Source: Nonomuraea indica (GTDB lineage Bacteria > Actinomycetota > Actinomycetes > Streptosporangiales > Streptosporangiaceae). Taken from it: a stretch of DNA of 64,000 nucleotides. Shown here in pieces: positions 25,741 through 33,980 of the stretch (position 1 is its first letter; each line of letters starts with the position of its first letter). The notes beneath the pieces were generated by a model that saw only the letters and a program-made list of their open reading frames with translations, searched no databases and had not been told where the DNA came from. Location: positions 121,995 to 185,994 of the forward strand of contig NZ_KZ559469.1 of the NCBI RefSeq assembly GCF_002850745.1, given 5' to 3'. The translations under genes were made by a program, and so were the position numbers.

Positions 25741-27164
25741 GCGGCCTCACCTCGCTCGGTGAACAGCGCGACCATCTCGCGGATGTCGTCGTCGGAGACG
25801 TAGGCGGCGCGGACGCGGACGGGTTCGGGTGAGGTCTCCAGCCGCATGTACGCCACGCCCGAGCCCAGCTCGTGGACGGGTGAGATGTGGTCGGCCAGAG
25901 CGCCGCGATCACGTGCGCCGTCGCCGAGGACCATGTCGACCTGTTCCGACTCGTCCAGCCGCAGGGCGATCTTGTCGGGGAACAGGTTGCGGATGTTCAT
26001 GACCTCCTTGCGCGGGTCCTGAAGCGCGGCCATGACCCCGACGCCGACCGAGCGGCCCTGTGTCGCCAGGGTGGCGAGCGCGGCGGAGATGCGCTGCCGG
26101 AGCTGCTTGTCGGGCTGGTAGGCGGTCAGGAACGCCACCTCGTCCACGAGCACCAGGACGAACGGGTCCTCCACGGTCGGCGTGTGGGAGCGCTGGAGTC
26201 CGGAGAAGCGAGCCGCCCGCTTCTGCATCACCGAGACGGCCTCGTCCAGCAGGTCGGCGCAGTCGGCCGGGTCGGCGGCGTAGCGTCCTTGGAACAGCTC
26301 CCGGCCGAACGACAGCTCCATCAGCTTGGGGTCCAGCGCCCAGACCTCGACCAGCCCGGCGCGCATGGCGGGCAGCAGGCCGCGGATGGTGTCCCACAGG
26401 AACGAGCCCTTGCCGGCGCCGGTCGCGCCCGCGATGAGGACATGGGTGCCGTGGACCTTGAGCTTCAGGGGCCGGCCGTCTTCCTGCTTGCCGATCTCGA
26501 CCGGCCCCACCGACGGCTCGTCCGGGATCGGGAGCGCGGGGATCGGTTCGGCGAGTGGATCGCTGCGCGGGAAGGTCAGCATCAGCCGGCCGCCCTTGAT
26601 GAGCGCGACGCGGCAGGAGACGGTGCCGAAGCCCTGGGCGAGGTTGTCGGTGCGGTCGGTCCAGTCCTTGACGGCCTGCCCGTCGAGCATGCGCACGGTG
26701 ATGCGGTCAGCCCAGCCGTCGCACTGCACCTTCACCAGACGGGGCATGTAGGCACGGCCATGGATGCGCCTGGCCAGACCGGAGACGTCCATGACGGCCT
26801 GCCAGTGACGCCGGTAGACCGACATGAGCCGCCACCAGGCCAGCAGCCGCCAGCCGACGAGCCGAGCGAACGAATCGCGAGCGATGAAGGCCCAGGCGAG
26901 CAGGGCCAGGACGACGAGCCCGAGCACCGACGCCGCGAGCGGCCAGCCGTACAGCACCCACAGCGCCGCGAGCGTGACCGGGACGGCGCAGGCGACCGGG
27001 TGCCGCCACAGCGTACACACCAGCGCCGAGACGAAGCGCCAGGCGTAGATGACGAGCGTGATGAACGCCGGAGTCTGAACGACGGCGGGCCGGAAGACCA
27101 CGGCGGTGTCGGGAGTGGTGGAGACGAGATTGCGCGCCTCGTCCCCTGGGAGTCGCTTGAACAT
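25737..27164 (-). CDS. FtsK/SpoIIIE-type DNA translocase (TraB/TraSA-like transfer protein)
   Basis: A 475-residue protein. Two or three transmembrane helices lie in residues ~30-100. A cytoplasmic ATPase domain follows with Walker A GATGAGKGS (~residue 250) and Walker B VLVLVDEVAF (~340), then RSVGVGVMAALQDPRKE. Proteins of this class alone move double-stranded AICE or plasmid DNA between mycelia in actinomycetes. No relaxase or type IV secretion genes are present, in line with that mechanism. It overlaps rep by 4 bases. Confidence 0.88.
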   Translation of the reverse strand: MFKRLPGDEARNLVSTTPDTAVVFRPAVVQTPAFITLVIYAWRFVSALVCTLWRHPVACAVPVTLAALWVLYGWPLAASVLGLVVLALLAWAFIARDSFARLVGWRLLAWWRLMSVYRRHWQAVMDVSGLARRIHGRAYMPRLVKVQCDGWADRITVRMLDGQAVKDWTDRTDNLAQGFGTVSCRVALIKGGRLMLTFPRSDPLAEPIPALPIPDEPSVGPVEIGKQEDGRPLKLKVHGTHVLIAGATGAGKGSFLWDTIRGLLPAMRAGLVEVWALDPKLMELSFGRELFQGRYAADPADCADLLDEAVSVMQKRAARFSGLQRSHTPTVEDPFVLVLVDEVAFLTAYQPDKQLRQRISAALATLATQGRSVGVGVMAALQDPRKEVMNIRNLFPDKIALRLDESEQVDMVLGDGARDRGALADHISPVHELGSGVAYMRLETSPEPVRVRAAYVSDDDIREMVALFTERGEAA

Positions 27165-27247
27165 TAGGCTGGGAAACCTCTCGTGAGTGAGATCAGGGAG
27201 AAAAGGGGGCCGTTGGAAGGACCAGTTCCAGCGGCCCCGCTTGCTTG

Positions 27248-27535
27248 TCAGGCCGCCGCCCGCTGTTCGGCGTGCAGGCGCTCGCAGTCGGCGAGGAAGG
27301 CCGCCGCCGCGTCGAGCAGGTGGCGAGCGAACGTGACGTGCTGCTCGGTGACCTTGGCGCTGGGGCCGGTGCCGATGATCACACGTGCTCCGGCGTGTTC
27401 GATGTCGATGAACGGCCGGCTGCTGTTGGTGGGGTAGTAGGCGACCCGCGCCGACGCGTCGGGGTGGAGGGCGACCGTGATGCGGGGCTCCTCGCCCGTG
27501 TCGATGCTGATGGTGGTGTAGCTGTAACCGGTCAT
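27248..27535 (-). CDS. Small element-borne protein, unknown function
   Basis: A 95-residue protein (MTGYSYTTISIDTGEEPRITVALHPDASARVAYYP), with an N-terminal beta-rich half and a helical Ala/Glu-rich tail. No family was recognised. It lies between the translocase and the 140-residue gene, coupled to the latter by an ATGA overlap, so it belongs to the transfer operon. It may be an accessory transfer or spread protein; no membrane segment is visible. Confidence 0.65.
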   Translation of the reverse strand: MTGYSYTTISIDTGEEPRITVALHPDASARVAYYPTNSSRPFIDIEHAGARVIIGTGPSAKVTEQHVTFARHLLDAAAAFLADCERLHAEQRAAA

Positions 27536-27954
27536 GCTGCTGCCTCCTTGCTGTTGGTCTTCGCGGGCGTGGCGGTGGTGGTGCGGGGCGCGAGCATCTG
27601 CCGCGCCTTGATCGAGTAGGCGAGACGTCCGGATCCGTTGACGTACGGCGTGACGGTCAGCCCGTCGAACTCGACCGGTGTGAACGGCAGCCCCGCCACG
27701 GGAGCCGGAGGCGCCGGCTGAACCGCGCTCAGGATCTTGACCGCCACGGTCTTCTGAGCCGCCTTGAGCGCCGGGTCGGCGTCCATGACGGGGATCTGCC
27801 AAACCAGCTCACCGGTCTGCTTGTCCCGCGCCTGGACGAACCGCCCGTTGGTCGAGGCGTCGAAGTCCTTGACCGGCTCGACCTCCCCGACGGTGTAGCA
27901 GCCGTGCGGGAAGACCTGACCGAACGTCACGGGGATGGGTCCCTGGATTGCCAT
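27532..27954 (-). CDS. AICE conserved protein, Pra-like candidate
   Basis: A 140-residue protein starting MAIQGPIPVTFGQVFPHGCYTVGEVEPVKDFDASTNGRFVQARDKQTGELVWQIPVMDADP. Homologues with this VEPV-DFD, ARDKxTG and W-V-DADP pattern are common ahead of tra genes in actinomycete elements and are sometimes annotated as replication/integration/excision activator (Pra). I consider that likely but not proven. ATG 27954 follows an AGAGGAG site. Two copies of the presumed GntR operator lie in its promoter, as expected if it is the repressed activator. Confidence 0.65.
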   Translation of the reverse strand: MAIQGPIPVTFGQVFPHGCYTVGEVEPVKDFDASTNGRFVQARDKQTGELVWQIPVMDADPALKAAQKTVAVKILSAVQPAPPAPVAGLPFTPVEFDGLTVTPYVNGSGRLAYSIKARQMLAPRTTTATPAKTNSKEAAA

Positions 27955-27988
27955 GGTGACGATCTCCTCTGCTTGAGCGGCCAGCCAT

Positions 27989-28002
27989 CTTGACTGGCCA
28001 AG
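27989..28002. promoter_or_regulatory. Candidate GntR operator, site 1
   Basis: CTTGACTGGCCAAG, 35 bases before the Pra-like gene. It resembles the inverted copy at 28030 and the copy before the gntR gene at 28837, giving a consensus CTTGACTNNCCAAG. Confidence 0.6.
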
Positions 28003-28023
28003 TTGCATCTTCATTAAGCACGA

Positions 28024-28058
28024 AGCCCACTTGGATAGTCAAGCGGTCCAAGTGGGCT
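28024..28058. promoter_or_regulatory. 12-bp perfect inverted repeat containing operator site 2
   Basis: Arms 28024-28035 and 28047-28058 are perfectly complementary (AGCCCACTTGGA and its complement) around an 11-base spacer. The segment 28030-28043 reads, on the minus strand, CTTGACTATCCAAG, a second copy of the GntR-type site. It lies between gntR and the Pra-like gene, so it may be an operator, a terminator for gntR, or both. Confidence 0.6.
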
Positions 28059-28083
28059 CGTGCGAAGAAGTTGGGGCTCCGGC

Positions 28084-28815
28084 TCAGCGGATGGGATAGG
28101 CATCCTCCAGTTCGTGACGGTCGCCGGGGAGAACGGATTCGACCACGACCCAGGGCTTGCCGGTCGCGTCGCAGGCCACGGCATAGACGGTCAGCAGCGC
28201 AGCCGAGTTCTTGACGTCGAGGAGCGTGCACTCCTCCTTGGTCGGATTGCGCGCGGTGATGTGCTCGATGATGTGATCGAGCGCGGTGCCGGCCGCAGCT
28301 TCGACGTACCGGCGAACGCCCTGCTTCAGTTCCTCCGACTCGACCAGTGCCGTACCTTCGGCCACCGTGACCGGCAACCAGGTCGAGGAGATCTCGGTCG
28401 GCTCGTTGTCGCGCTCCACCAACGTCCGGCGCAGCACGACGGGCGACTTGGGCTTGATCCCGAGGTAGGCCGCGATCCTGTTCGGCGCCTCAACCTCTCC
28501 GGCCGTGAGCAACCTGTTGGAGACCTGAACTTCCTTGCGGTCAAGCAGTTCCCGCCCCGTCCGGACCTGCTGACCTGTAGGGATGGCCGGGCGACCACGC
28601 ACGAAGCGGCCCTTGCCCTGATGGGTGATGATCCAGCCCTGATCGCGCAGGACGCCGAGGGCCTTGACGACGGTGGGTCGCGCCATGCCGAACTCGGCCA
28701 TGAGCTGGTGTTCGCTCGGGAGGGGGGAGCCGGGCGGGTATTCGCCGGACTCGATGCGCCGTGCCAGTTCCGCGATCAGTTGCGCGTACTTCGGCGGCGT
28801 GTACTCAAATGACAT
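28084..28815 (-). CDS. GntR/HutC-type repressor (KorSA-like)
   Basis: A 243-residue protein. The N-terminal GntR winged helix (YAQLIAELARRIESGEYPPGSPLPSEHQLMAEFGMARPTVVKALGVLRDQGWIITHQGKGRFV) and C-terminal UTRA ligand-binding domain (~100-235) are complete. In pSAM2 the equivalent KorSA represses pra and thus keeps the element quiescent. Operator-like sites in front of its own gene and in front of the Pra-like gene support the same circuit here. The ATG at 28815 is unambiguous. Confidence 0.88.
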   Translation of the reverse strand: MSFEYTPPKYAQLIAELARRIESGEYPPGSPLPSEHQLMAEFGMARPTVVKALGVLRDQGWIITHQGKGRFVRGRPAIPTGQQVRTGRELLDRKEVQVSNRLLTAGEVEAPNRIAAYLGIKPKSPVVLRRTLVERDNEPTEISSTWLPVTVAEGTALVESEELKQGVRRYVEAAAGTALDHIIEHITARNPTKEECTLLDVKNSAALLTVYAVACDATGKPWVVVESVLPGDRHELEDAYPIR

Positions 28816-28836
28816 CAGAGCCCCACATTCAACATG

Positions 28837-28850
28837 CCTGTCTAGCCAAG
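28837..28850. promoter_or_regulatory. Candidate GntR operator, site 3 (autoregulation)
   Basis: CCTGTCTAGCCAAG matches 11 of 14 positions of site 1 and lies 22 bases before the gntR start codon, consistent with self-repression. Confidence 0.5.
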
Positions 28851-28913
28851 CAGGCTATCAGCGCATGCAGCCTGTGTAACCCCCTGTTCGGCGACGAAGC
28901 CGTGACCGACTGC

Positions 28914-29204
28914 CTACCGGACCTGTCCGCCGAGTAGCGCCGTCCACACACCATCGGCCTCCCGGAAGGACCACCGGTAGGTCTCGTGCACTTCGGGAGC
29001 ACCCTCCAACTGAACGGTCCGCCGCACGTACCCGACGCCGCCCGCATGGCACAGCTCGTACACCGTGGCTCTACAGTCGCAGGTCCAGGCGATCACGCGG
29101 ACACGCTGCTCACCCCGTAACGGAGAGTGCCACACCAAGCGCATGTGATCTCTCTGGAGCGGCGCCACGTGCGGACTCATACAGCCCGTGAAGATCTCCA
29201 TCAT
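28914..29204 (-). CDS. Small Cys-containing element protein, unknown
   Basis: A 96-residue protein (MMEIFTGCMSPHVAPLQRDHMRLVWHSPLRGEQRVRVIAWTCDCRATVYELCHAGGVGYVRRT). It has a beta-rich pattern with a C-D-C and further Cys, which might bind zinc. No family was recognised. The start overlaps the stop of the upstream 58-residue Cys-rich gene (ATGA), so they form a pair between the gntR and cargo genes. Function unknown. Confidence 0.55.
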   Translation of the reverse strand: MMEIFTGCMSPHVAPLQRDHMRLVWHSPLRGEQRVRVIAWTCDCRATVYELCHAGGVGYVRRTVQLEGAPEVHETYRWSFREADGVWTALLGGQVR

Positions 29205-29377
29205 GCCGCCCTCAGCCTGTCGGCGCCCGAGCAGTCGAAGCAGTCCACCTGCACCAGCTCGACAGCCACGCCGTCGATGCGGCACTGTGCATCCGCGCGG
29301 CTCCTGCGGACCCACCGCCAGCCCTTTCCGCGGCAAGCGCGGCACCGCTCCCGTGTGACTTGATCGTTGGCAGCCAT
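29201..29377 (-). CDS. Very small zinc-finger-like protein
   Basis: A 58-residue protein with CRACRGKGW near the start and CFDCSG near the end, a paired CxxC layout like a miniature DnaJ-type or Zn-ribbon finger. It starts at ATG 29377 (MAANDQVTRERCRACRG); a longer frame upstream is less convincing because it runs through the divergent promoter. Probably a zinc-binding adaptor, such proteins being common near AICE cargo. Function unknown. Confidence 0.5.
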   Translation of the reverse strand: MAANDQVTRERCRACRGKGWRWVRRSRADAQCRIDGVAVELVQVDCFDCSGADRLRAA

Positions 29378-29444
29378 AAAGCAAGGGTCGCCATCAGGAC
29401 TTTCCCAACCCATCCTCGGAAGGAATCCCTCTACCGGATAGGCA

Positions 29445-29463
29445 ATATCCCTTGACGGGATAT
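29445..29463. promoter_or_regulatory. Inverted repeat ahead of the HTH-TPR gene
   Basis: ATATCCC and GGGATAT flank TTGAC, 59 bases before the ATG of the HTH-TPR regulator. The TTGACG could be part of a -35 box; the dyad is a candidate autoregulatory site. Confidence 0.45.
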
Positions 29464-29521
29464 CGGCGAGCCGTGAGCGTAGAGTCACCGTCAGTCCGTG
29501 AAACACAAGGGGATACGGCAA

Positions 29522-30838
29522 ATGCCCACAGAAGGGGCCGAACCGGTCGTCATACCGGCTGACCTCTGGCAGCGCCCCGACATGATTTCCGCCCTGACAA
29601 AACGCGATATCGGGCACGTGTTCCGCTTGATCCGCCAGTTTGCAGGATGCAGCCAGACCCGCATCGGCGTGGCAGTCGGCCTGAGTCAGGGCAAAGTCAG
29701 CGAAATCATGAAGGGCGCCGTGCAGGTCACCTCACTTGAGGTGTTCGAGCGGGTCGCCGACGGCCTGCACATGCCCGACCCCGCCCGCATGACGCTCGGC
29801 CTGGCTCCCCAACGCCCTTCGCTTCAGGTCACACATCAGGAGACAGGACCGCCGAGGGACGTCGATGCCCACCCGCCGGCCAAGTATTTGGCCAGCTTGA
29901 CCGGATCTTCGAGCCGCCCGGTCATCTCGGGACTGCGGCATGTGCTGGCCGGCCACATCCAGGCCGAGGCCATCATGGGACCGCCTCTGCTGATCAGCGC
30001 AGTCAAGAGCCAGATCCCCATCGTCGGACAGGTCTGCCGGGTGACAAGGGGAGCCGACCGCGCTGAAGCACTGACCTTCGCCAGCGAGCTCCTCGAATTC
30101 TGCGGATGGCTCCACCAGGACATCGGCGACTTCACCCGCGCCATGATGTGGACCAACAAGGCCCTCGACTACGCCATGGAGCTCGGCGACCAGCGGACGA
30201 TCTCCTACATCCTCATGCGGAAGAGTCTCATCGCCATCGAGTCCGGCGACCACGGCCACGGTCTGGGCCTGGCGAACGCAGCCATGTCGCGTGCCGACGC
30301 CCTCACGCCCCGGCTGCGAGCCGTCGTCCTCAGAACCCGCGCGATAGCGCACGCCCACCTCGGGGAAGCCGCGGACTCCGCCGCAGATTCCGAGACAGCC
30401 CTCACCGAGGCGACCGCGGGACTGACCCAGGATGAGAACGACTGCGCCCCGTACTGCACCCCCGCCTACGTCGCCATGGAGACCGGAGCCACCCGCCTGC
30501 TGCTGGGCCAAGCCAACAGCGCCATCCCGGTACTCGAGTCCAGCCGCTCCCAATGGTCACTCACCAGCCAGGCCCGCGACCATGCCCTGCTCCTCACCCG
30601 CACCGCCACTGCCTACGCCATGGCAGGCGAACGAGACCAGGCATGCACAGTGATCGAAGAAACCATCCCCCGCCTCCAAGCGCTCCGGTCCAGCCGAGTA
30701 GCCGGCCAGCTCACCACCCTCCGAGCCCACATGAGGCAATGGGCGGCAGACCCCCGCGTGAAAGACTTGCTGACCAGACTCGACATCACCGCAGAGTCGT
30801 TCTCACTGCCAGCACCCGAGCCGCGAGGAGACCAGTGA
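29522..30838 (+). CDS. HTH (XRE)–TPR transcriptional regulator
   Basis: A 438-residue protein. Residues ~25-85 form a helix-turn-helix (IGHVFRLIRQFAGCSQTRIGVAVGLSQGKVSEIMKG). From ~150 to the end are helical tetratricopeptide-like repeats (WTNKALDYAMELGDQRTISYILMRKSLIAIESGD). Such one-component regulators are frequent in actinomycetes beside small-molecule enzymes, where the TPR part often senses a peptide or metabolite. The start at ATG 29522 follows AAGGGG; GTG 29498 is possible. It is coupled to a creatininase-family gene by a GTGA overlap. A nearly complete C-terminal copy survives at 33981. Confidence 0.82.
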   Translation: MPTEGAEPVVIPADLWQRPDMISALTKRDIGHVFRLIRQFAGCSQTRIGVAVGLSQGKVSEIMKGAVQVTSLEVFERVADGLHMPDPARMTLGLAPQRPSLQVTHQETGPPRDVDAHPPAKYLASLTGSSSRPVISGLRHVLAGHIQAEAIMGPPLLISAVKSQIPIVGQVCRVTRGADRAEALTFASELLEFCGWLHQDIGDFTRAMMWTNKALDYAMELGDQRTISYILMRKSLIAIESGDHGHGLGLANAAMSRADALTPRLRAVVLRTRAIAHAHLGEAADSAADSETALTEATAGLTQDENDCAPYCTPAYVAMETGATRLLLGQANSAIPVLESSRSQWSLTSQARDHALLLTRTATAYAMAGERDQACTVIEETIPRLQALRSSRVAGQLTTLRAHMRQWAADPRVKDLLTRLDITAESFSLPAPEPRGDQ

Positions 30839-31548
30839 TCAACCCACTGCTACCCACCGCGACCACCACCGACGAACGACAGCGCGACGCCCAGGTCGCC
30901 ATCCTGCCCGTGGGCAGCTTCGAGCAGCACGGCGACCACCTGCCTCTCAGCACCGACACCATCATCGCCACGCTGATCAGCCAGAGCATCGCCGACGCCT
31001 ACCCCGTCATGCTCCTCCCACCGATAACGATCTCCTGCTCCCACGAACACGCCGCCTGGACCGGCACGGTCAGCATCTCGGCTCGCACCTTGCACGCCGT
31101 CATCACTGACGTCCACGACTCCCTCAACGGCCCGAACGCCCTCGTGATCGTCAACGCTCACGGCGGCAACTACGTCCTGAGCAACGTCGTCCAGGAAGCC
31201 AGCGCCACCGGCCGGGCCATGGCCCTCTACCCCACCCGCGAAGACTGGCAGGAGGCCCGGAACGCCGCGCACCTGACCAGCTCCATGCACGAGGACATGC
31301 ACGCCGGAGAGATCGAAACCTCGATCCTGCTGCACGCCTACCCGCAGGTCATACGCCCCGGCTACGAGAACGCCGACCACGCCGCCGACGACCGGCGCCA
31401 CCTGCTGACCCAAGGCATGCACGCCTACACCAAGAACGGCGTCATCGGCCGCCCTTCACTCGCCACTGCCGAAAAAGGCAAGGCAGTCCTCGACTCCCTC
31501 ACCGCCAGCTTCGCCCACGTGTTGAACCTGCTCGCCAAACACTGCTGA
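30835..31548 (+). CDS. Creatininase-family metallohydrolase
   Basis: A 237-residue protein with the family's metal ligands: Glu/His in LPVGSFEQHGDHLPLSTD, NAHGGN, and DMHAGEIETS. These bind two zinc or manganese ions that cleave cyclic amide or amidine bonds in creatinine and related N-formyl and peptide substrates. The real substrate is not evident. GTG 30835 overlaps the regulator stop, with GAGGAG before it. The 3' end is followed by the conserved hairpin motif, and its last 56 bases recur as a relic at 45629. Confidence 0.85.
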   Translation: MINPLLPTATTTDERQRDAQVAILPVGSFEQHGDHLPLSTDTIIATLISQSIADAYPVMLLPPITISCSHEHAAWTGTVSISARTLHAVITDVHDSLNGPNALVIVNAHGGNYVLSNVVQEASATGRAMALYPTREDWQEARNAAHLTSSMHEDMHAGEIETSILLHAYPQVIRPGYENADHAADDRRHLLTQGMHAYTKNGVIGRPSLATAEKGKAVLDSLTASFAHVLNLLAKHC

Positions 31549-31833
31549 ATTGTTCTCATAGGGATCAAGGCGGCGGCGCACGCGCCGCCGCGCGGCCCGA
31601 GCTTGCGGGCCGCGCGCTGCGCGTGCGGCCTGGGGGCCGTTCTCGCGCGCACCCGCCACTCGGGCCGCGAAGGTTCCTCATTGCTTCGCGTTGCACCGTC
31701 CTGCTTCGCGAAACTCCGCGAAGTTTCGCGAAGGGCACGGCCAACTTGCAAATGGTGCGCTAGCCTTCACAGCACTGTTCCATGCGTGGATGGAATACCA
31801 ATCCACGCATGGAACGTCGCGAGTGGAACTCGT
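31549..31833. other. Non-coding end region of the element with three hairpins
   Basis: About 285 bases with no convincing gene lie between two convergent 3' ends. A GC stem (31570-31578 with 31583-31591) follows the creatininase gene and belongs to the motif repeated at 34650 and 36699. Two perfect inverted repeats follow: 31704-31715 with 31722-31733 (12 bp) and 31777-31791 with 31801-31815 (15 bp, 9-base loop). These may be terminators, an origin or a transfer locus. Confidence 0.6.
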
Positions 31834-31983
31834 CTACCAGGTAACCAGCGGCAGGTTTCTCACCGCGACGAAGGTGCCCACCGCTGCAGCGACCGCTAGC
31901 AGCAATAGGCACATTCGGACGGTACGGCCCCAGTTCGTAGCAGCGAACCGGGCCGTCCGTCCGAGTTCCTCAGACGCACCCAT
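31834..31983 (-). CDS. Small single-pass membrane protein
   Basis: A 49-residue protein (MGASEELGRTARFAATNWGRTVRMCLLLLAVAAAVGTFVAVRNLPLVTW) with a basic N-terminal half and one strong transmembrane helix. An AGGAGGGG site precedes the ATG, supporting translation. Short membrane proteins like this recur near the ends of AICEs, some linked to spreading of transfer DNA; the role here is unknown. It is the last gene of the first element. Confidence 0.58.
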   Translation of the reverse strand: MGASEELGRTARFAATNWGRTVRMCLLLLAVAAAVGTFVAVRNLPLVTW

Positions 31984-32244
31984 CTCCCCTCCTCTCCAGC
32001 AATCAAAAAAGCGCTGCAAGAAGACCACGCCCAGGTGATCTCCGACATCCCCTGCGTAGGTTCTTACAGCGCCTTGCATTACCGATTGCGTTCGGCCGCG
32101 CAAGAACAGCCCCTGCCTTTGAGTTTCCCGTCACAGAACTCAGTCACGTCGGAGGTGACAGGCAAGGGAAGTGGTGTACTTCCTGCGTGAGCCAAGGCCA
32201 AGATATAGGGAACCCATCCCACAATGTGGCCAAATCCAAAAATC

Positions 32245-32375
32245 GCCTCCGGCGGGGGCACTCTAGCTCCGGGATGATCGCCGAAGCCGGTGTCGGGACG
32301 TAAGTGGCTGAGGCGGAAGCCTGATCACCCCGCCCACCATCGACCCGGGACAAGCCGAGCAGACCAGGGCCACGG
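32245..32375. repeat. Dispersed repeat copy A
   Basis: About 130 bases starting GCCTCCGGCGGGGGCACT, with the internal arms GGGATGATC and GATCACCCC (one mismatch) and the end AAGCCGAGCAGACCAGGGCC. Similar copies lie at 35423 and 37317 and a half copy at 46113. The rest of 31984-32628 shows no convincing gene. Confidence 0.7.
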
Positions 32376-32628
32376 GGCCAAGGTCGTTCCTCCAGTAGGG
32401 GGCTCCACCTTGTCCCCGTGGCCCTGGCCCGCTTCCCCTGCGGGCGGGTCGACGGCAGACGGGATGATCAGGACGGGAAGTGTGCGCGGCGCGCAGGAAA
32501 GACCAAGTCGCCGGGTGATCGCCGTGCAATTGGCGTGCAACAAGCCAGGGTGACGAGGGGGCAACCACGGTCACTCATGACCCGCCGCAAGCCCAGGTCA
32601 ACAGCCCTACGACGCTTGATCCATGCGA

Positions 32629-32675
32629 TTCCCAAGCTGACAGCGCGGGTTCGATTCCCGTCACCCGCTCTCAGA
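32629..32675 (+). other. Attachment core 2
   Basis: Identical over 47 bases to the tRNA-embedded core at 22441. It is followed by a near-copy of the element terminator and the tail of a second integrase gene, so it is both the right end of element 1 and the left end of a second, decayed element. Confidence 0.9.
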
Positions 32676-32762
32676 GCTAAGGCCCAGGTCAGGGAAAGAT
32701 TCCCAACCCGGGCCTTGATTGTTTCTCAGCACCTTTGATCTTCTCAGGCCATTAGCGGGCCA

Positions 32763-33980
32763 TTAGCCCACGGGAGCCAGCGCGCCAGGAGGGTCCTCTT
32801 CGCCGCCGCCAGCGACGCGCTCGTGTCCACTCAGATGCTTGTCGATCGCTACCGTGATCGCCCTGTCCGCGCCCCTGACCGCGTGCTGATAGATCATCGC
32901 TGCCCGGACGTTGTCATGTCCCATCCGGGCCATCAGGTCCTTGAGCCCGGCCCCCGACTCTGCCGCGATCATGTTTCCGGTGTGTCGGAGATCGTGAAAG
33001 TGGAGCCCGTCCACGCCGATGGTCTGGACGGCGTACGGCCAGGCCGCGAGCTTGTTGAAACCGCTTCGCCGCAGCGGGCCGCCCTTGGGCGCGGGGAAGA
33101 CGAGGGCGCCGGGATCGTCCTTGGTGTAGACGGCCAGGTGCTCCCGAAGCGCTGGGATGATCGCTTGCGGGATGCCGACGACCCGCCGTCCGGCCTTCGA
33201 CTTGGGTGGACCGAGGATCATCTCCCCCGTGGACCGCTCGATGTAGGCCGCACGTACGCGGACGGCCCCCGCCTCCAGGTCGAGGTCGCTCCGCCTGAGT
33301 GCGGTGATCTCTCCCCAGCGCAGGCTGGCGAAGGTGGCCAGCAGCACGAAGGCACGGAAATGCCGGTCGTGCGTGCAGTCTGCCTGCCCAGTGTCGATCA
33401 TCCTCCACAGAGCCCGCTAGGCCTCTGCCCGCGTGAGGAACATCTCAGGGTGAGTCCGCATCTCGCCGTGCCGCTGGAACCGCAGGCGATAGCCCTTGCC
33501 GTGCTCCCGGATGTTGCCGATGGGACGACGGCCGACCCGGTCGGCCAGCTCGAAGACCTGGGCGACGGTGAGAACCGGCCGTTCCTCCGGCTTCTCGTCG
33601 CCGGCCCCACGGATGCGGCATGGGTTCCGAGGGATGAGCCGGTCGTCTTCGGTGGCCGTCATCAGGATCGCGCAGCAGCCGGTACGCCTTGGCTGCCATG
33701 GACACGGACACTCCGTTGGCGAGGAGGTCGGCCCGCCATTGCCGGATCATCGCCGTCGAGAGCTTCCCCAGGACGACACTGCCGAGGTAGGGCGAGATGT
33801 GCTTCTTGAACAGCCAGTGGTACAGATCCAGAGTGCGAGGGCGTAGGGCAGGGCGCTGGTCGATCCAGGCCATCCCATGGTCACCGAGCTTGATCTTGGC
33901 TCGCTCGGGGTCGGTCCACTCCCCTCTGATCATCTGGGCTTCGATCAGGGCGAGTGCCCGTTCGGCGTCGGGCTTGCGCG
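32763..33980 (-). pseudogene. Integrase pseudogene (second element)
   Basis: It matches the intact integrase throughout, including the internal arm-like domain and the catalytic motifs (SLRWGE, HDLRHTG, MGHDN, IYQHA). It carries an in-frame TAG at 33417-33419, a one-base loss near 33666 that shifts the frame after MAAKAYRLLR, and a truncated 5' end: homology stops at about 33980, inside the N-terminal arm region (RKPDAERAL). It is fused there to the tail of an HTH-TPR gene read on the other strand. The neighbouring att copy 2 shows it belonged to an element of its own. Confidence 0.88.

Larger units (their letters stand above)
22441..32628. mobile_element. Actinomycete integrative and conjugative element (pSAM2-like), apparently intact
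   Basis: About 10.2 kb between two direct repeats identical over 47 bases (22441-22487 and 32629-32675). It has the AICE gene order int–xis–rep–tra–small genes–GntR regulator, with a regulator/creatininase cargo pair at the far end. Replication is expected to be by the RepSA-like initiator and transfer by the single FtsK/TraB-like translocase, as in pSAM2. No stop or frameshift was seen in the core genes. Mobility itself is inferred, not shown. Confidence 0.85.

Noticed and set aside
32629-32675. Second tRNA gene at attachment copy 2
   Set aside because: Only the 3' half from the anticodon loop is present; the acceptor 5' strand, D arm and 5' anticodon stem are missing. The same holds for copies 3 and 4.
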